NCBI GenBank assembly: GCA_964036045.1
Contig: OZ038395.1
Coordinates: 11,389,298 to 11,453,297 of the forward strand
Reading direction: 5' to 3'
Source of the DNA: Eutreptiella sp. 'Long Island Sound 2002'
Taxonomy: Eukaryota > Euglenozoa > Euglenophyceae > Eutreptiales > Eutreptiaceae
DNA: 64,000 nucleotides
Both the position numbers and the translations under genes were made by a program. This document shows, one piece after another, positions 32,153 through 45,088 of the stretch; position 1 is the stretch's first letter, and every line of letters begins with the position of its first letter. The notes below the pieces were generated by a model, which was not told the DNA's origin, did not search any database, and saw nothing but the letters and a program-made list of their open reading frames with translations.

Positions 32153-32640
32153 GGGGTGCCTACATCACACGAGCACCACGTCCGCCTTTTCAACTATTTC
32201 CCCAGCAAGCACCCCCACTGTGCCCACGCATGAAGAGGGGCGCACTAGGGTCTCCAGAGCGAAGAGCAATAACGTCACAACATCCAGTGGTCTCATCGCT
32301 GAGAAACGTACCGCCACAGTTCCACTTGGGGGGCGGTAGATGGGTGGATCGGGGGGGCTGTTGCGTGGGTTGCCCCCTGCCCCCCCATCAAATTCAGCAC
32401 CGCAGTACCCGCCCCAATAAAAAAAGCTGATGGTGGAGCCCAATGCAATGACAATGGCAATGCAGATGACGTGGCGCCAAAGAAAATTCTATTGCCTTCG
32501 GCAGTGCACCTCGAAGAGAGACTGACAGTCAGCCAATCAGTCAGTTAGTCAGGCAAGCAGCCAGTCAGACAGAAACACACAGTTTGGGTTTTTTCATTGG
32601 CAGACTTGGCTTCAAGCAGTGGGGAGAAGAGATACTGTCA

Positions 32641-32717
32641 GATCAAGCAACGGTTGAACGGTAATGCACCCGACCGTAGACGCGTAGGTCAGCGGTACGA
32701 ATCCCGGTCGGCCGATC
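32641..32717 (+). tRNA. tRNA-like sequence, possibly tRNA-derived repeat
   Basis: A 77-nt stretch contains a near-consensus B box GGTACGAATCC (32694-32704, one change from GGTTCGANNCC). Some 30 bp upstream is an A-box-like GGTTGAACGGTAATGC. Between them, ACCGTAGA would place a GTA (Tyr) anticodon. Acceptor and T-stem pairing are poor. I read it as a tRNA relic or SINE head, not a working tRNA gene. Confidence 0.3.
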
Positions 32718-35538
32718 GCCGGCAGCCCCGGCCGCCCGGTCATCTCTGCCCAATCTGACCCTCGTTCAAACCCCGCTGAGCACAAACTTCTGAGCACAAA
32801 CTTTTGACCCCCTCCCAACCAACCCCCAAAAAAGTGATATCCAGTTTTAGGGGATAAAGGCCTCAGAGTCAAAAAATCCATTGGGGGATTGTCTTATTCG
32901 GCAAAATAATGATTTTACAAGGGGTTGGACATCAAATATCATGCCTTGGGGTATGCTACGCGAATGAACCCCCAAAAGGGGGACGACGCCTGCGCCTGCG
33001 CTTGATCTAACAACCTCTCTTCGAGGTGATTTCGCCGACCCACTGAGCGAAATGGGGGGGTCGGGGGTTCGCCGAACCCCCCTTCGCCAGCCAACTGATG
33101 TGGAGTGATTAATTGGGACTCTGCATACAACACCACCACCCCGCCCCCATGGACAGTCCCCCAGAACGCCCAACAGTCCCTGCAACCCTGACCCCCCCCC
33201 CCCCCGGGCTCGACTGTAAAAACATCACAAAGAACCACCGAAAGGGTGGGAAACTGCTGGCACCCTCAACCGCGATATTCTGCCAACACGACAACAGAGC
33301 TCAGTAGGCAAAACAAAAGTCCAAAATTTGTCCCACAAGAGTATCTGTTGTAGGGAAGAAGCTGGTTGCAGCCTCGGGTTAGCAAGATGGTAACTGGGAT
33401 AGTCAAAAACATGCAGAGTTGTCAAATGCTTCACAAGATATGACTGTCTCTCAGCCAGAGACTTGGCTGAAGCTTTTACATTCATTGTTCACACACATAG
33501 GGATGCATTCAGAAAAATACAGCCACTGGAAACCCAGTTGCTTCCCACCCACTTGGGTTATGGGTTCAGATTGGTGTAAGGCTTGGGTTTTAGGCGTTTG
33601 GGCTTGGGTTCGGTTTGCTTCAGGGCCTTTCTCGGGCAATTCAAGGAGCAGATTAGCTTCCAGATGATGCAGATGAAACCGGACACTTACTGCATGGCTG
33701 TGGTGTGACAGCACATGTTATGGCAAAGGAAAAACAAACAAAAAAGGCGGCGAGACCGAGTAGGAAAACATCAGAAACCGCCAACAGCCCAGTTTTTTCT
33801 TCAAGTAAGAAGGTTGCCCAAGGATCGGGAACATGGGTGAGGCGAGTGGGCGGGGCGGGGCGGGGCGGGCAGCATAGGTGGGCATGGTGGGATGGGTAGG
33901 GGCGGGCCCGCCTGAGCATGGGATATCTGCTCAAGTGTGCTACCATCACGAAATGTTCATGGAATCAGTTTGACCTTTTCGGCATATGCAAGCAGGAGTG
34001 AGGGTTTTCCAAACTGCAGCAAGAAAACCAGCAGCACTGAATGAGGAAGTTGAAGTACCAACCTCCCCACCTGTTTTTGTTCGGCTTCCCTCGATGCGGG
34101 CATTTGCCCATGCCTGAAAACCATTGCAGGGAGCCACAGCGCCCTGCTGGGGACCGAAACGGCCCGAGAGGGCAGCAGAAAGGAGCTTTGATGACGCAAA
34201 TTCTATGACTGTTTCCGCTCTGGTCTAGAGACAGCTGAGTGCCATCATTTGACTGCAGTCTGCGTGCTGAGAAATGATTGCACTGGGCAGGCTGGCATGG
34301 AGTTGTATACTGGCCACCGAATGCCCCAGCTCCCAGGCCATTTCGATTTCGGCACACGATGTGCAATGCGGGAATCGTCATTGCGTTGTGCTCTGGGAGG
34401 GCGGGATGTACACCCACGCTGTTGCTGTACCCAGCTTGGCCGTGGGCAGTCAGAGAGTGTTCCATACAACACCGGCCTTGGGACTTACGATGCCGGTCAC
34501 TTACGTTCAGCATCGTTCTTGATTTAGGGAGCTGGACCCTGTAAGGCCAACTGAGCACTCTATTTGGAATCATCGGACTCATCAATGATCACTTAAGCCC
34601 TGTGCCTTGGCCGGGTCATGGTCAACATCTCAATTGATGGCCCTTCCAACACTGAATTGCTTGCCTTCTGGCAGCCCATCCATGTTCCTGTTGGAGCGTG
34701 TTTTGGTCGATTCGAAACATGCCACCACACAATAACATACACCTCTTGGAAATGCGGCAAAGTGATAATAATAACTCCTCCTGCAAGAACAGAAGGAGAA
34801 CGAAGCAACAAACCAACTGGAAGCGCCTAATGACGAAATCAAACAACAAACATAACCGAAGTCGAGTCGGCTCACCTTGGCTCACTTGACTACATTCCGA
34901 AGAGGCATGATGAAATGGTAAGCAGTGAAACGAATGGAGATTGGTGAAATTGATGTTTCAACGAAGCATACACAAGACCTGGTAAACCTATTGACAGGGT
35001 ACATGCGGGCAAGGGATAGCAGCTGTAACAAGGAGAAAGAGCCGGAGGGCCAGAGAGTTCAGCCCTGACCACAGGGTGACAGCTTCTGCCTTTTTGGTTT
35101 TTAGCTGGCATTCATGCATTTTTGGGGGTGGGGAGGCTGCCTCGAAATGTTCACGAGTACTCAAGACAGTTCTTGGAAAGTGGGCGACTCAAGTATATGA
35201 TACACTGCATCGCTGTTAGACAGGGCACAGGGGGCAGACCCGTAGCTCATATCCAAGGAAAGAGGAGGCGCTCTCTAGTGCGTCAGGCCACCGCCACGCC
35301 TTAATGGCAAAAGCCTTTCCGGAGTACGATGGTTTTCGCTGCAACTCATGCATTTGAACGCCCGAGGCACGGCTTTGTTGTTGTTTTTGAAAAGGTCAAC
35401 AGATTAGGGGGCCCCCAGACCTCTGTTGCTGTCAAAAGGTGGGAGGCGGTGGGCGTGGGACATGCCGCATCATAATGCAAGGCGTGCCAGTGGGACCAGG
35501 TTGCACTGGATATCTACGAGGAGCGACGCCGCGGTCAC
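32718..35538. other. Spacer or intron, no recognised gene
   Basis: No supported gene. A C-run/CCCGGG block is near 33194. A 206-codon minus-strand frame (33965-34585) has no domain and was not called. Confidence 0.35.
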
Positions 35539-36054
35539 CGTTGATGGAGCAGTTTCCGGACAAATCATGGAGCTGCAGGGTCTTTTCTTGCTGAGCCAAC
35601 ACCTTCGGGGGCATGTACGCTGTGCGCATGAAGTAGTTGCCGGCCGCTTGTGGCCTTGGATCCAGTTCGTAGGCCTCAGTCAGAGAAGGTACGTCAGGGG
35701 GCTGGCCTCTGGTCTGGGTCAGTCTCATGCCGTCCACGACCGCGCGCACTCGATCCATCTGTTCATTTTTGGCGATGACACCCATTTCCTTGTGACTCAG
35801 ATACAAAGCGCTGGTGTACGCGGGTCTCGGGCTTTCTGGGCTTTCGAACTCGTGGCGCCAGGGAGACTTCGTGGTTGTATCAAGTTTCAGGGCAGTCCCG
35901 AGACCAAGCATACAGTTGAGCTCCCCATCGATCGCACTCGTGCGCTCGAGATCCGCATCCTGCACCAAAACCCCAATATCCTCCGTGTAGCCTCTGCTGG
36001 TCACTGGCGTCCCGGGAGACAACTCTGGCAGGGATATCATCGTCACAAGGAGCA
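35539..36054 (-). CDS. Unidentified coding exon, possibly 5' part of the IRE1-like gene
   Basis: A 172-codon open stretch follows an acceptor CTTCTGCAG at 36055 and can end at donor GGTGACC (35538). The text has protein-like composition, for example GYTEDIGVLVQDADLERTSA, then SHKEMGVIAKNEQMDRVRAV and NYFMRTAYMPPKVLAQQEKT. No family was recognised. Its end phase (1) matches the start phase of the exon at 28781, so it could be the preceding exon of the IRE1-like gene across a 6.8-kb intron. That is compatible with the sequence but not shown by it. Otherwise it is part of a separate gene. No start codon is assigned. Confidence 0.4.
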
Positions 36055-37018
36055 CTGCAGAAGCATGACAGGGCGCCTGACAGGTAACGAGCAGGAGAAT
36101 GCAGTTTCCTGTTCTGCCAGGCTTGCGAATTGACTGGCAACTGTTGCCAAACATCAACGGAACGCGGCCTGGCCCCCACGCCCGCAGCCCCCACCCCCAA
36201 CGCAAAAGGCCGGTGGGCCGCGGCTGCACGCCCCAAGGACGGGCGGTCGGGGGATGGAGAGTGCCCAACCCTGCACACCCCTCACAGAGCCACGAGGCGC
36301 CCCCCCCCCCCCCCCGGCGCCCTCCTGCTTCCTCCACGGCGCACAACGACAGCTCGCAAGAGCTGTCCTTCAGCACTTGGACTTCCAATCAGGGATGCTT
36401 TCAGCGCTCAAGCCCGCTGTTCAGCAACCCTTTCAACTACAATGAAGATGCTTCTCGAAGAAGTATGGAATGGGGCGCGCATGCAATCAAAGGCACATCT
36501 CCACACACTTCTGCAAGAAATGGACCCTAAAAGAGCCGGGTCTAAGTATAGTTTCATACATAACGCTAGCTTGTGCCATGTCTTGGAGAAGGCATGGTAA
36601 CTAATTCAATTGAAACCTCCCAACTTTTTGTTTTTGAGAGGGAAAAATTGACGCGTCCCGTAGTGCTATGCCGGCCTCCTGTGCATCGCCCTCCTATTCG
36701 GTGGTCATTAGGGTCAGGCTCACAATGTCTAGGAGGGGGATGTCAATGTTTGTAGCTAGGCTCAACAGATGTCATATCGGGTTGGGTTCTCATTTCGCCG
36801 GATGTTTTGCCGGATGTTTTTTTTGGAAAATTTTTTGTCCAATTTGCTCAAAAAGCAAGGCTTAATTGTTTTTGAGAAAATCAAGGTATAGAGTACTGCC
36901 GACATCCCTGATTCACCCACACTTTCGCTGGATCTAGCAAAAGTGTGCATCGAGATTAAATGTGAGCACGCGCGTCGGCAGCGGCACACGCAAGACCCCC
37001 GTGCACACATGCGCCCCC
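36055..37018. other. Spacer without a recognised gene
   Basis: No supported gene. It contains a C-run at 36300-36316. An open frame continues through the acceptor of the exon above but becomes Gly/Arg/Pro-rich low complexity. Confidence 0.35.
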
Positions 37019-37807
37019 GGGGGAATGTTTGCCCGGCGCGCGCCCGGCCCGCTACTTTTCTATTAACTATCCCGACTTCAGCCCCAGAATTACCCTCTCA
37101 TGGAGAAGCCCCCCAAGTAGACCACGTTGCACTGCACACCTTCCCTACAAAGCACATTGCATAATAAAGCAATAGCTGTGAATACAACAACACCAACTCT
37201 CATTTGTATTGTACTTAACAAACAACATTGGTCCCACAAGTGTGGGTGTCAATACATTCAGTACAATAGTACTCCTTACACTCATCACAAACAGCGATGG
37301 TGGAGCGCTTTTGCCAACACAACACACACAATTCTGCCTCATCCTCTGCCTCATCTTGCGTGGTGGCCGAGTTGCTTTCGTCGGTCCAAACATGAGGCGG
37401 GACATGCGAGTCCCTAACCCCAACTCAAGGCGCCACGCAACAAAGCGTGGATTGAGAGTCCCTAACCCCAACTCAAGGGGCCACGCAACAAAGTGTGGAT
37501 TCAGAGATTGCCCAAGTTTCCTCATCAGCACCAGAAGGTTGGGGCCCAAAAGAGGGCGGAAATGCTACGTTATCCCTGCATTCTCGGGGGTCCCCAACAA
37601 AGGGGACCAAAACAGAAGTCAAAACCTACGCTAGGGGTCGCCGTGATGCCCCTAGTATCTCAAAGTATGGGTCTCTAGTACAACCAGACGCCCAAATAGC
37701 TGCATTGCGCTAAGTGCGCCCCCTTAGTGCACCCCCTAAAAGGCCACTGGTGGGGCACGGGTCCAAAAAGATGCCCGGCGCGCACCCGGCGCGCTACCGC
37801 TCCCCCC
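37019..37807 (+). mobile_element. MITE family D, rearranged copy 3
   Basis: The left end GGGGGAATGTTTGCCCGGCG and the first 150 bp follow family D (GCCCCCCAAGTAGACCACG). The right end GATGCCCGGCGCGCACCCGG, then CTCCCCCC, lies about 790 bp away instead of 365. The middle includes a diverged satellite unit at 37541-37615 and a doubled CCTAACCCCAACTCAAGG segment. No target duplication is visible. It may be a larger family member or two truncated ones. Confidence 0.5.
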
Positions 37808-38166
37808 CTTGGGGTCCGGGGCTGGCCCGCCGGTCGCGGGTTCGCAGATGGGGAGTCTGTGCGGAGGCCTTGCACACGTGGGGGGCCAATGGAGGACGGG
37901 GGACGCCCTCCGTGACACAGCGGGGCTGAAGGCCACAAACGCCGGGAAGGGCGTGGGAAAGCGCTCCAGAGTACACAACGTGTGGCTAGTGGTCCGCCAA
38001 CGGGCCAGTCCTGGGCCGTCTCGACTTTCCGCTTCGATTGCGGACTGCCGCAGCGGTTGTCGAGAGACCACCGGCAGTCGAGCACCTTGAGTGCACATGC
38101 CGTTGATGCATTGGATGGGCCCCATGACATGTTTGAATTTTTTCTTCGAGATTTTGGACGACTTTG

Positions 38167-38405
38167 CTCCCCCTGTGTGACATTCCGTCGGGTTGTTGCT
38201 CCTTTACAGTCACCCATTCTTCCCTTCGCATGTTGCGTCGGGTCGCTGCGTTCTGTCGGCCGCTGCGGCCGGTGCTCTTGCTGGTGTCGTTTCCGCGTTC
38301 GCGGAGCCTAGTAGTTGGTGTGTTGGGGCTGTGCTGAATGTGGCAGGATGTGCCGTTTGCGCCTCAGCAGCGCCCAATAATTGGCGTATTGAGGATGTGC
38401 TGGTT
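38167..38405 (+). repeat. Dispersed repeat family E, copy 2
   Basis: It matches 24577-24838: CCCTGTGTGACATTCCGTCG, TGTCGGCCGCTGCGGCCGGT and GCTGGTGTCGTTTCCGCGTT, with internal short deletions. Confidence 0.65.
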
Positions 38406-38949
38406 GTTGCCGGGGTCGTTTGACTGTTTTTGCTGTCCACGCGCCTCTGTCCACAGGCCGTCCATGGCCTGCCTTGCTGTGTTTCTGTGTGCGTGAGGCC
38501 CAGGTGCCCTGTTCCTCCACGTGTTGTCCCGGCCGTCCACCATATGTCCTTTTCCCCCTCACAGCTGGTTTGCCCCTGATGGGCTCCCGCTCCTGTTGCG
38601 CAAACAGCCCATCTGGGCTGCGGGAGACACCCCCCACCTAATGCCCCCCGCCAAAAAAAATTCGGTGGCCTCCACGGCCAAATTTGCCCTTCACCATAAG
38701 AGGGACAGAGGGGGTTCGTAATTGTCGATTCTTCACCCCGGGCCCCTCAGAGCCCCCCTCCACCCAAAACAATCCGGTCACTAGTGTCTCCATCGCTGGA
38801 CTGGCCCCAGCGGCCCGACTGCCACCGGCCGCCGGCAGTTACCGTCAAACTTCCGGCGACTACGTGTCGCCGCGCGGGTCTGGCGCATCCCGGCCCCCGT
38901 CGGAGTGAGCCCGACCGACGTCTGGTGCCGATGCGGCGGCATGGGACGC

Positions 38950-39374
38950 GTGTTGGGGTGAGGCTGAGGCTATGGCTGTGGCTGAGGCTGGGGCTGAGGC
39001 TGAGGCTGAGTAGGAAACTCGCATTGAAGGTCGAGGGGAGGGTCATGTTCAGAGTTGATAAAAGACGTCGGGTTGGGATCGAGTTCGGCTGCAGTCAGGG
39101 TCCGCGCTGGTGTTGGTCCGCAGTCCGTGACTGCGATGAAGGTCAGGCACAGGGTCCCAGTCCGGGTCCGCAGGGGCGCCATCCCTGACGAAGGCGGCGC
39201 AGCCCCCCCACCCCCCCCCGCCACCGCCAGCCTTCGATGCGCAGCAGTCGCGGGCCCGCCCGGCGCAGCTGATGGGACCGTCACCGGCCTGGCCGCGACT
39301 GGGGCCACGGCGGAGGGCATTGGGGCTGTACAGCTTGGCACAGTACCAGCACGACGTCCCGCACACGCCCGCAC
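38950..39374 (-). other. Doubtful coding stretch with Gln-Pro repeat
   Basis: Open minus-strand frames overlap here. One carries a Cys-rich segment (CAGVCGTSCWYCAKLY, near 39370); another runs into a Gln-Pro repeat encoded by GAGGCT-type hexamers at 38955-39010. No domain or splice structure could be fixed, so this is recorded as possible coding only. Confidence 0.2.
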
Positions 39375-42308
39375 AGCCTAATGTCTTGACATAGGGGGCG
39401 CCCCGAGTGTGCATGCAGCGCAAGTATTTGGCCGTTACGGCAGCCTTCGCTCCTCGTGTGTTCGCCAACTGCCACCGATAGATGGTTGCCCATGTGGTGT
39501 TGCATGTGCTACGGGGGATGGGGGGAGTATTTGGCGTTGTGCGTGTGGACACATGGTGTACGTAATGGGGTTGTTGCAGGGACCGTCTAGAGGCTAAGTG
39601 CTAAGCACCCATGCTTTTCCCCAAAGCTGTGTAGTATATCTACTTGTCCTCGAGCTGCTGGTGCTGCTACTGCTGGCTTTCCCCCAGCTGCCGTATGCAA
39701 GCATGGCCAAACTCAGGGAAAATAACCAACGGGGGTGTCGTTGCATGGCGTGCGTGCGGTGCGGCACTGTTTTGATATTTCTGGAGATTTTGCTTGGTGA
39801 AGAGTCCCTCTCACGACCATTGCAGCAGGAGTTCATAGAATCTTCTTGATGGTGGAGTTGGGCAGGTGTGCCATGGAAGTGGGGTTGGGCACTTTCACCT
39901 CAGGTTTTATATTGCATTCTTTCACTTTACCAATTTACCAAATGGGGCAAAAAGCAGTGCCCATGTAAACCAACACACAGAAACGCTTGCATGGTGCGCG
40001 CAAAGTGCGTGCAACACCCTCTTAGATGGGGATCCTGTGCTGAAGACAAGGCTGTGCTTCCCCACAGGAGCGGTTGCAAGGGGCCCGGGCCCCATCGCAG
40101 CCCGTCTCACCAAAACTCCAAGCAACCAAACGGACATGGACTGGAGTCTCAAGCGGACTGCGGTTACAACACCGCTTCACAGACATGCCCAGGCCCCTCT
40201 TTGCCACAACATCCTGACAACAACGTCGTCACAAAATCTGCGGTTAGACACAAAAGTAACGGTCAGGCGCTCAGACATGGTCGTGCTCGCGCAAGGGCAC
40301 ACTCATCATTCAACGTGCGGCAGTTTCTCGGTCCGAGGCCTGCACAAAGGACGTTCGAGTCCTCATTGTGTGCAGTTCAGCTCCGGGTACGCATGCACAT
40401 ACTGAGGGTGTCCATTCTGGTCAGGCGCTCCACATCATCTGAGACAATGCTCACGGATACCAAGTTTTGCTTTTCAAACTGCCCCTTTCCATTGACGGAA
40501 TTGTTCGCGATGCTCACGGGTACCCAGTACAGTGGGCCATGAAGTGTAACCCCCCCCTCCCCCTCGCACAAGCATGGCCCAAGTCCTAGAACACCCCGGA
40601 AGCCATTTGTTCCCGTTTCCGTCTTCTTTGCCATTGTTTGCCCGTGAACCAGTCCCGCAATAAAGGTCTGCAGCAAGGCGTCTTGTGGAAAGACTGAGGG
40701 TGATGCCAAAAGGCTTTTGTTTATAGTTGTTCATGTGCTTCGACATGATGCTTCTGCGTGGAGATGAAGGGTGTGCAGGTGAATCCCCATTGGACCCGAG
40801 CCTGCGGGAACCGTGCTCCAGCGATGGCATACTCGGCGGCTGAGCCATGTCGTCGCCGCCTTCGCGCTGCCAACGCCGGCAAAGTCCACACCAGCATGAC
40901 CCCACCACAACCGCCTCACCTGCAGTCCTGGCCACAGGATCTGGGGTCAGGAAAACGGCAGGCAGATGGGCCCGCCGTGCCCAGACCATGTCCGTGCGAG
41001 TGCAGGGGCCTCCAAAGGTCAGGTGCGGACCCGCCCCTGTGCTCCAGCCAAGCCCGCCTGCACACGGCCTTGATCGCCTTCTCAGTTCCATCACGCGTCC
41101 GACTGGCCAGGTGATGTTTCATTGGCTCGTTGTGCTTCTCCCAACCCTCCCTGACGCGGGCAAGAGACAGGGGGGCCTTCTGGTTCAGGGATTTAACGCC
41201 GGGTCATCCGTCAGATATGTTCCGAGTTTGGTCGTGGCGTACATGCGGTGTTCCATGTTGGTTTGCTCTGATCTTGGAGGTTGTCCCAGCGCAGCCCGCG
41301 CACGGCACGCACAGCGCAGGCGCGGCGCATATGACACGGAGAAATAGGGGATTTTTGCTACAATTGGCCATATTCTTGCCTGCACAGACAGAAAGATTTG
41401 GTGCCTAGTATTGGTGTCGTGTTTGCTTGCTTCTGCAGCATGCTGTGTACATTTTCTGCAGACCTGAGCATATCAAACCTAGTTTTTAGGGTTTCAATAC
41501 CCCTTTGTGGACCGACCATCAGGGTCCCTTCTGGTCGTCACAAGACCAAGTTCGGTGCTGCAGCTCAGGATGCCGCCGTCCTTGAAATTGTTAACATCCA
41601 CATGCATAAAGGAAATGTGGAGGATTCTGGCAGATCTAGAAGATAGGCGTACAGATTTGCGCTGTTTGAGCATGCAGAAGTTCATCGGCCGGTCCATATC
41701 CCCAACCGGAAAGGGGACCTGAATGTGTCACCATTGTTCATACTCGGAATCCAAATCCAAAGTCTTGATACATACCATGAAACTATAGGAAAGGATGCAC
41801 AAACACCAACGAATGCACGAGAAATGAGGGCAGAGCATGCAAGCAACTCATTTCAATGCATAACAAGGCTCATTGCTACTGGTACTAGGCACTACTATGC
41901 AGCTTGGGTATGGTTCTATACACACACTGTGCACAGTGCGCAAGACGCCCCCTTGCGGTGTGGGGGGGTGTGGGGGGAGGTAGGTGTGCTGGACAGCAGT
42001 TGGCATGTGTGCACCGGAGCGCACACCCACCGTTCGGTTCGTTCAGGGACCTCAGCGGCCGCAAAATGTGGGCGTGCGCACAATCGCAGGGGCCCGGAGG
42101 CCATCCCGATGGGTCGATATGGGGTCCAGATCGGAGGCCCGGGCAGCCTCGCCCCAGAGCACGTGGTGAAGGCAGCACATGCCGAGCAGTCTGGGTAGGG
42201 CCTGCAGTGAGGGCCAGCGCTAAGACCCCACATTCTGTTCAGGGGCTCCACGTTGTCCAAGACAATGCCCACGGCTACGCAGTGCAGTGGGCCATGAGAC
42301 GCACCCCC
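39375..42308. other. Spacer without a recognised gene
   Basis: Many short frames on both strands have translated-noncoding composition. No domain, RNA gene or repeat family was recognised. Confidence 0.3.
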
Positions 42309-42500
42309 CCCCGCCGCCCTGTGTGACATTCTATCGGGTTGCGATTTCTTTCCGGGGCCTTGAACAGTCACCCGTTCTCCCCTTCGGGTGCTGCATCGGG
42401 TCAATGCGTTCTGGCTGGTGTCATTCGGAGTCCGTCGTTGGCGCACCGGGGGTTGTGCTGGTTGTTGCGGGGGTCGTTGTACAGTCTTTGCGCATGTTCC
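42309..42500 (+). repeat. Dispersed repeat family E, copy 3
   Basis: CCCTGTGTGACATTCTATCG, then AACAGTCACCCGTTCTCCCC, matches copies at 24577 and 38167. It is shorter because of internal deletions. Confidence 0.55.
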
Positions 42501-43335
42501 CATGGCTCCGCGTTCTGCACACAAATGATAGGGTCATCGCGCTCAGACAAGGCCCTGCTTGCACGACAATGGGGAGTGGGTGGGGTGGGGGAGGTCCACC
42601 CAGGGGTCCGCAGTCATCACGCCACCACCAGCACCAGGGAACTCGCGCACACCGTCGCCGCCGCACGACGTGGGGGTGCACTCCGGGGGCCGGCAGCGGC
42701 GCAAGCGGTGCCCGGCCCTGTCCCGCACGCCACCCACTAATGCCCGCCCCCGTCGTGCCCGGGAACCGGCTGCGTCCTGTTCCCATTTCCGCAGCACCAC
42801 GGTCCCTTCCTGAATGCTGGTGGCGGGTCCAGGCCCCGTTGTCACAGCCGTGAGTTTGGGGGAGCTGTGTGCGTGTCGCGGAGCGTGAGAACAAGGGCAG
42901 TCCGCACCCACGCGACGGTGTCGGATCGGGGGATCACGTTGTCACGGGCCCGCGCTGGCGAAGGTCCTGAACCCCGTCGGCCGTCGAGCGGTGAGCCTGG
43001 GCCCTTCAATGGCAAGCCCAGGCCGAGCGCAGCTGCCCCGAGACATCCCAAAAGGTCAGCCCTGACGGGCCAGAGTTGTGCCTCCATGGCCCACTGCCCC
43101 CGGCCGTGCAGCGGTCAACAACGCGGCGGTAGAGCGGACGGTTGGCATTCCTCAACCGCAGTTCATTGATTGTTGTGAATCGACGACCGGCGGCGGGCGC
43201 CGCGGGACCGCCCGACGGGTCTTTCCTCGGGCATCAGCGCTCAGTGGCCGGCAACATCAAACTTCCACCGCCGCGTTCTCTGACCACGTCCGCCTCTGCA
43301 CCGGATCACAGCCCCGATTGAACGTGCGGCCGCTG

Positions 43336-43686
43336 TCACGTCCGGGCGTTGCCCTGCGTCTGCGGGTGAAACGGCACCAGCCGCACCGAGTCCATGAGGC
43401 TCTGCGGCGGAATGATGGCCTTCCGCACGTCCGGCGGGGCCACCAGCGGCGGCGGCGGCGCGCGCGCCTCCCCGTCCACGCGGACCGTGAGGGCAACCCC
43501 GCAGAACCGGTCCGGGCGGTGCTCCGGCGCCGCGTGCGCCTCCTCCGGGGCGTACAGGACCGCAACCCCTGTCGTCGCGACACAGAACTCCTGGGCCGTC
43601 GGGAAGTGCGTGTGCAGCCACCGCGACTCGTGCGGCATCAGGAGGCCCCGGGTCGGGAAGCCGGACGCAGGAAACGGGTCTGCCAT
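43336..43686 (-). CDS. Orphan 116-residue protein
   Basis: An ATG in strong context (CGCCATGGCA) opens a 116-codon frame beginning MADPFPASGFPTRGLLMPHE and ending VPFHPQTQGNART. The middle holds HFPTAQEFCVATTGVAVLY and RPDRFCGVALTVRVDG, which look like alternating strands of a folded domain. No family was recognised. Third codon positions are GC-rich, as in the IRE1-like, MED31 and peptidase genes, which supports coding. No introns are needed, but further exons cannot be excluded. Confidence 0.45.
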   Translation of the reverse strand: MADPFPASGFPTRGLLMPHESRWLHTHFPTAQEFCVATTGVAVLYAPEEAHAAPEHRPDRFCGVALTVRVDGEARAPPPPLVAPPDVRKAIIPPQSLMDSVRLVPFHPQTQGNART

Positions 43687-43924
43687 GGCGAGTGGGGCCG
43701 CGGCGCACGGGGCATGCGCCAGCGGACGGTGGAGGGGACAAGGCGCTGCGGCGGGCCCTCACTGACGGGGGCCAGGGGTCCTACAGCAACGTGCGCCCGT
43801 GCATTGCGGTGACATACTTCCTATGATATGAAACAGACTGCCCATTTCCTGTTGGCGTAGGTTGCAGGCTGTAGGTTGTGTGGGGGTGTGTGGGGGGGCC
43901 ATGACATCAGGTGTTTGAAACAAC

Positions 43925-44100
43925 CCGGACGATCCTGACCTCACGCCAGACGCACTCGGTTCGATTCAAACCCGTTGTCCTTCGCCCCCAAATTGTTTTG
44001 CCGTGCTGCTCTCGCAGCGCAAACGAGACCTGCACCGAATTTTGCCTTGGGGTCACCGCACCAGCGCGGCCATCGAATGTTTCTGGGGCTCTCTGTGCGT
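43925..44100 (+). repeat. Dispersed repeat family C, partial copy
   Basis: CACCGAATTTTGCCTTGGGG, then GCCATCGAATGTTTCTGGGG, resembles the better copies at 44478 and 47596. Confidence 0.45.
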
Positions 44101-44439
44101 GGGGGGGGCAGGGATCATGAAGCAACGGATACTTAGCTACCGAAAGGCCCCCATGACGCAGGCCAGGCGGTCGTCGCTCTTTCGTTGTTCGAGAGTACGG
44201 CTGTCCAGTTCAGTTGCCGGCTTGTTCACACACCGACTCGTTCACACTTCCGATCATGGTCAACTCCAGTGGGGGGGGAGGGGGGGGCTGCCCTACACGT
44301 AACCACCCCCGGTGGGAGGAATGCCTTTCAAAGAGCGTAAGCCATGCGGGCCCAGTGTCATTAGGATCCCCTCTCTACGGCTCCCAGGAGCTGTGTGCAG
44401 GTTGCCACGTCTGCATGGGACTCCAGCCGAGCTGCTCCC

Positions 44440-44944
44440 CACGTCCTTCATCGCGTACTGTCCGTCTGAGTTACAAGGGGGGTGGGGGCCATAAAGCAAC
44501 GGATACAGACCTCACATATGCCCCTGTGTCACAGGCATATGGTCATCGCCACAAACTTCAGTTCAATGTTTGACCTTCTGCTTTGCAGTACACCTCAAAC
44601 GAGGGCCGAATGTTGCCTTGAGCTCACCGCAGTCAGCGGTTATCGAATGTTTCTTGGCCCATTTGGATAGCCCTATAAGCCTACACCCCGCATTGGGTCG
44701 GTTAGGCAAGCATCCCAGAATAACAAAAGCAACGGTTCCACGGCAGGCCAACCAGGACCTGGGCTCGAACCCGTGTTCTGTGGTGTGTGTGTGCAGTGCA
44801 TTTCCGGTTTGCTGCTTGGCCGTCACCAATATAACCGTTTTCCCAACCGCCCGCTCCCGTTTCCCAGTTTACCTCCCCGGGGTTCGAACTGTCCACATCC
44901 TTCATCGCGTACTGTCCGTCTAAGTTACAAGGGGGGTGGGGGGG
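44440..44944 (+). repeat. Family C copy 3 between a short direct repeat
   Basis: Family C occupies 44478-44672 (GGCATATGGTCATCGCCAC, GCCGAATGTTGCCTTGAGCT, TATCGAATGTTTCTTGGCCC). The phrase TCCTTCATCGCGTACTGTCC plus TTACAAGGGGGGTGGGGG occurs on both sides, at about 44444-44490 and 44896-44944, as a direct repeat of about 48 bp. Confidence 0.55.
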
Positions 44945-45088
44945 TGGGGGGTGGGGAGGAGCCCGAACAGAGACACCCGCGCGGAAACAAATGAAATGGT
45001 TCCATAACCTGTGCCATCTTGAGGTCTCCAAAGCGGAGAGTAACATGGCTACCTTTTTTGTTGCTCCGACTTACGCGTGCCTTGCAAG

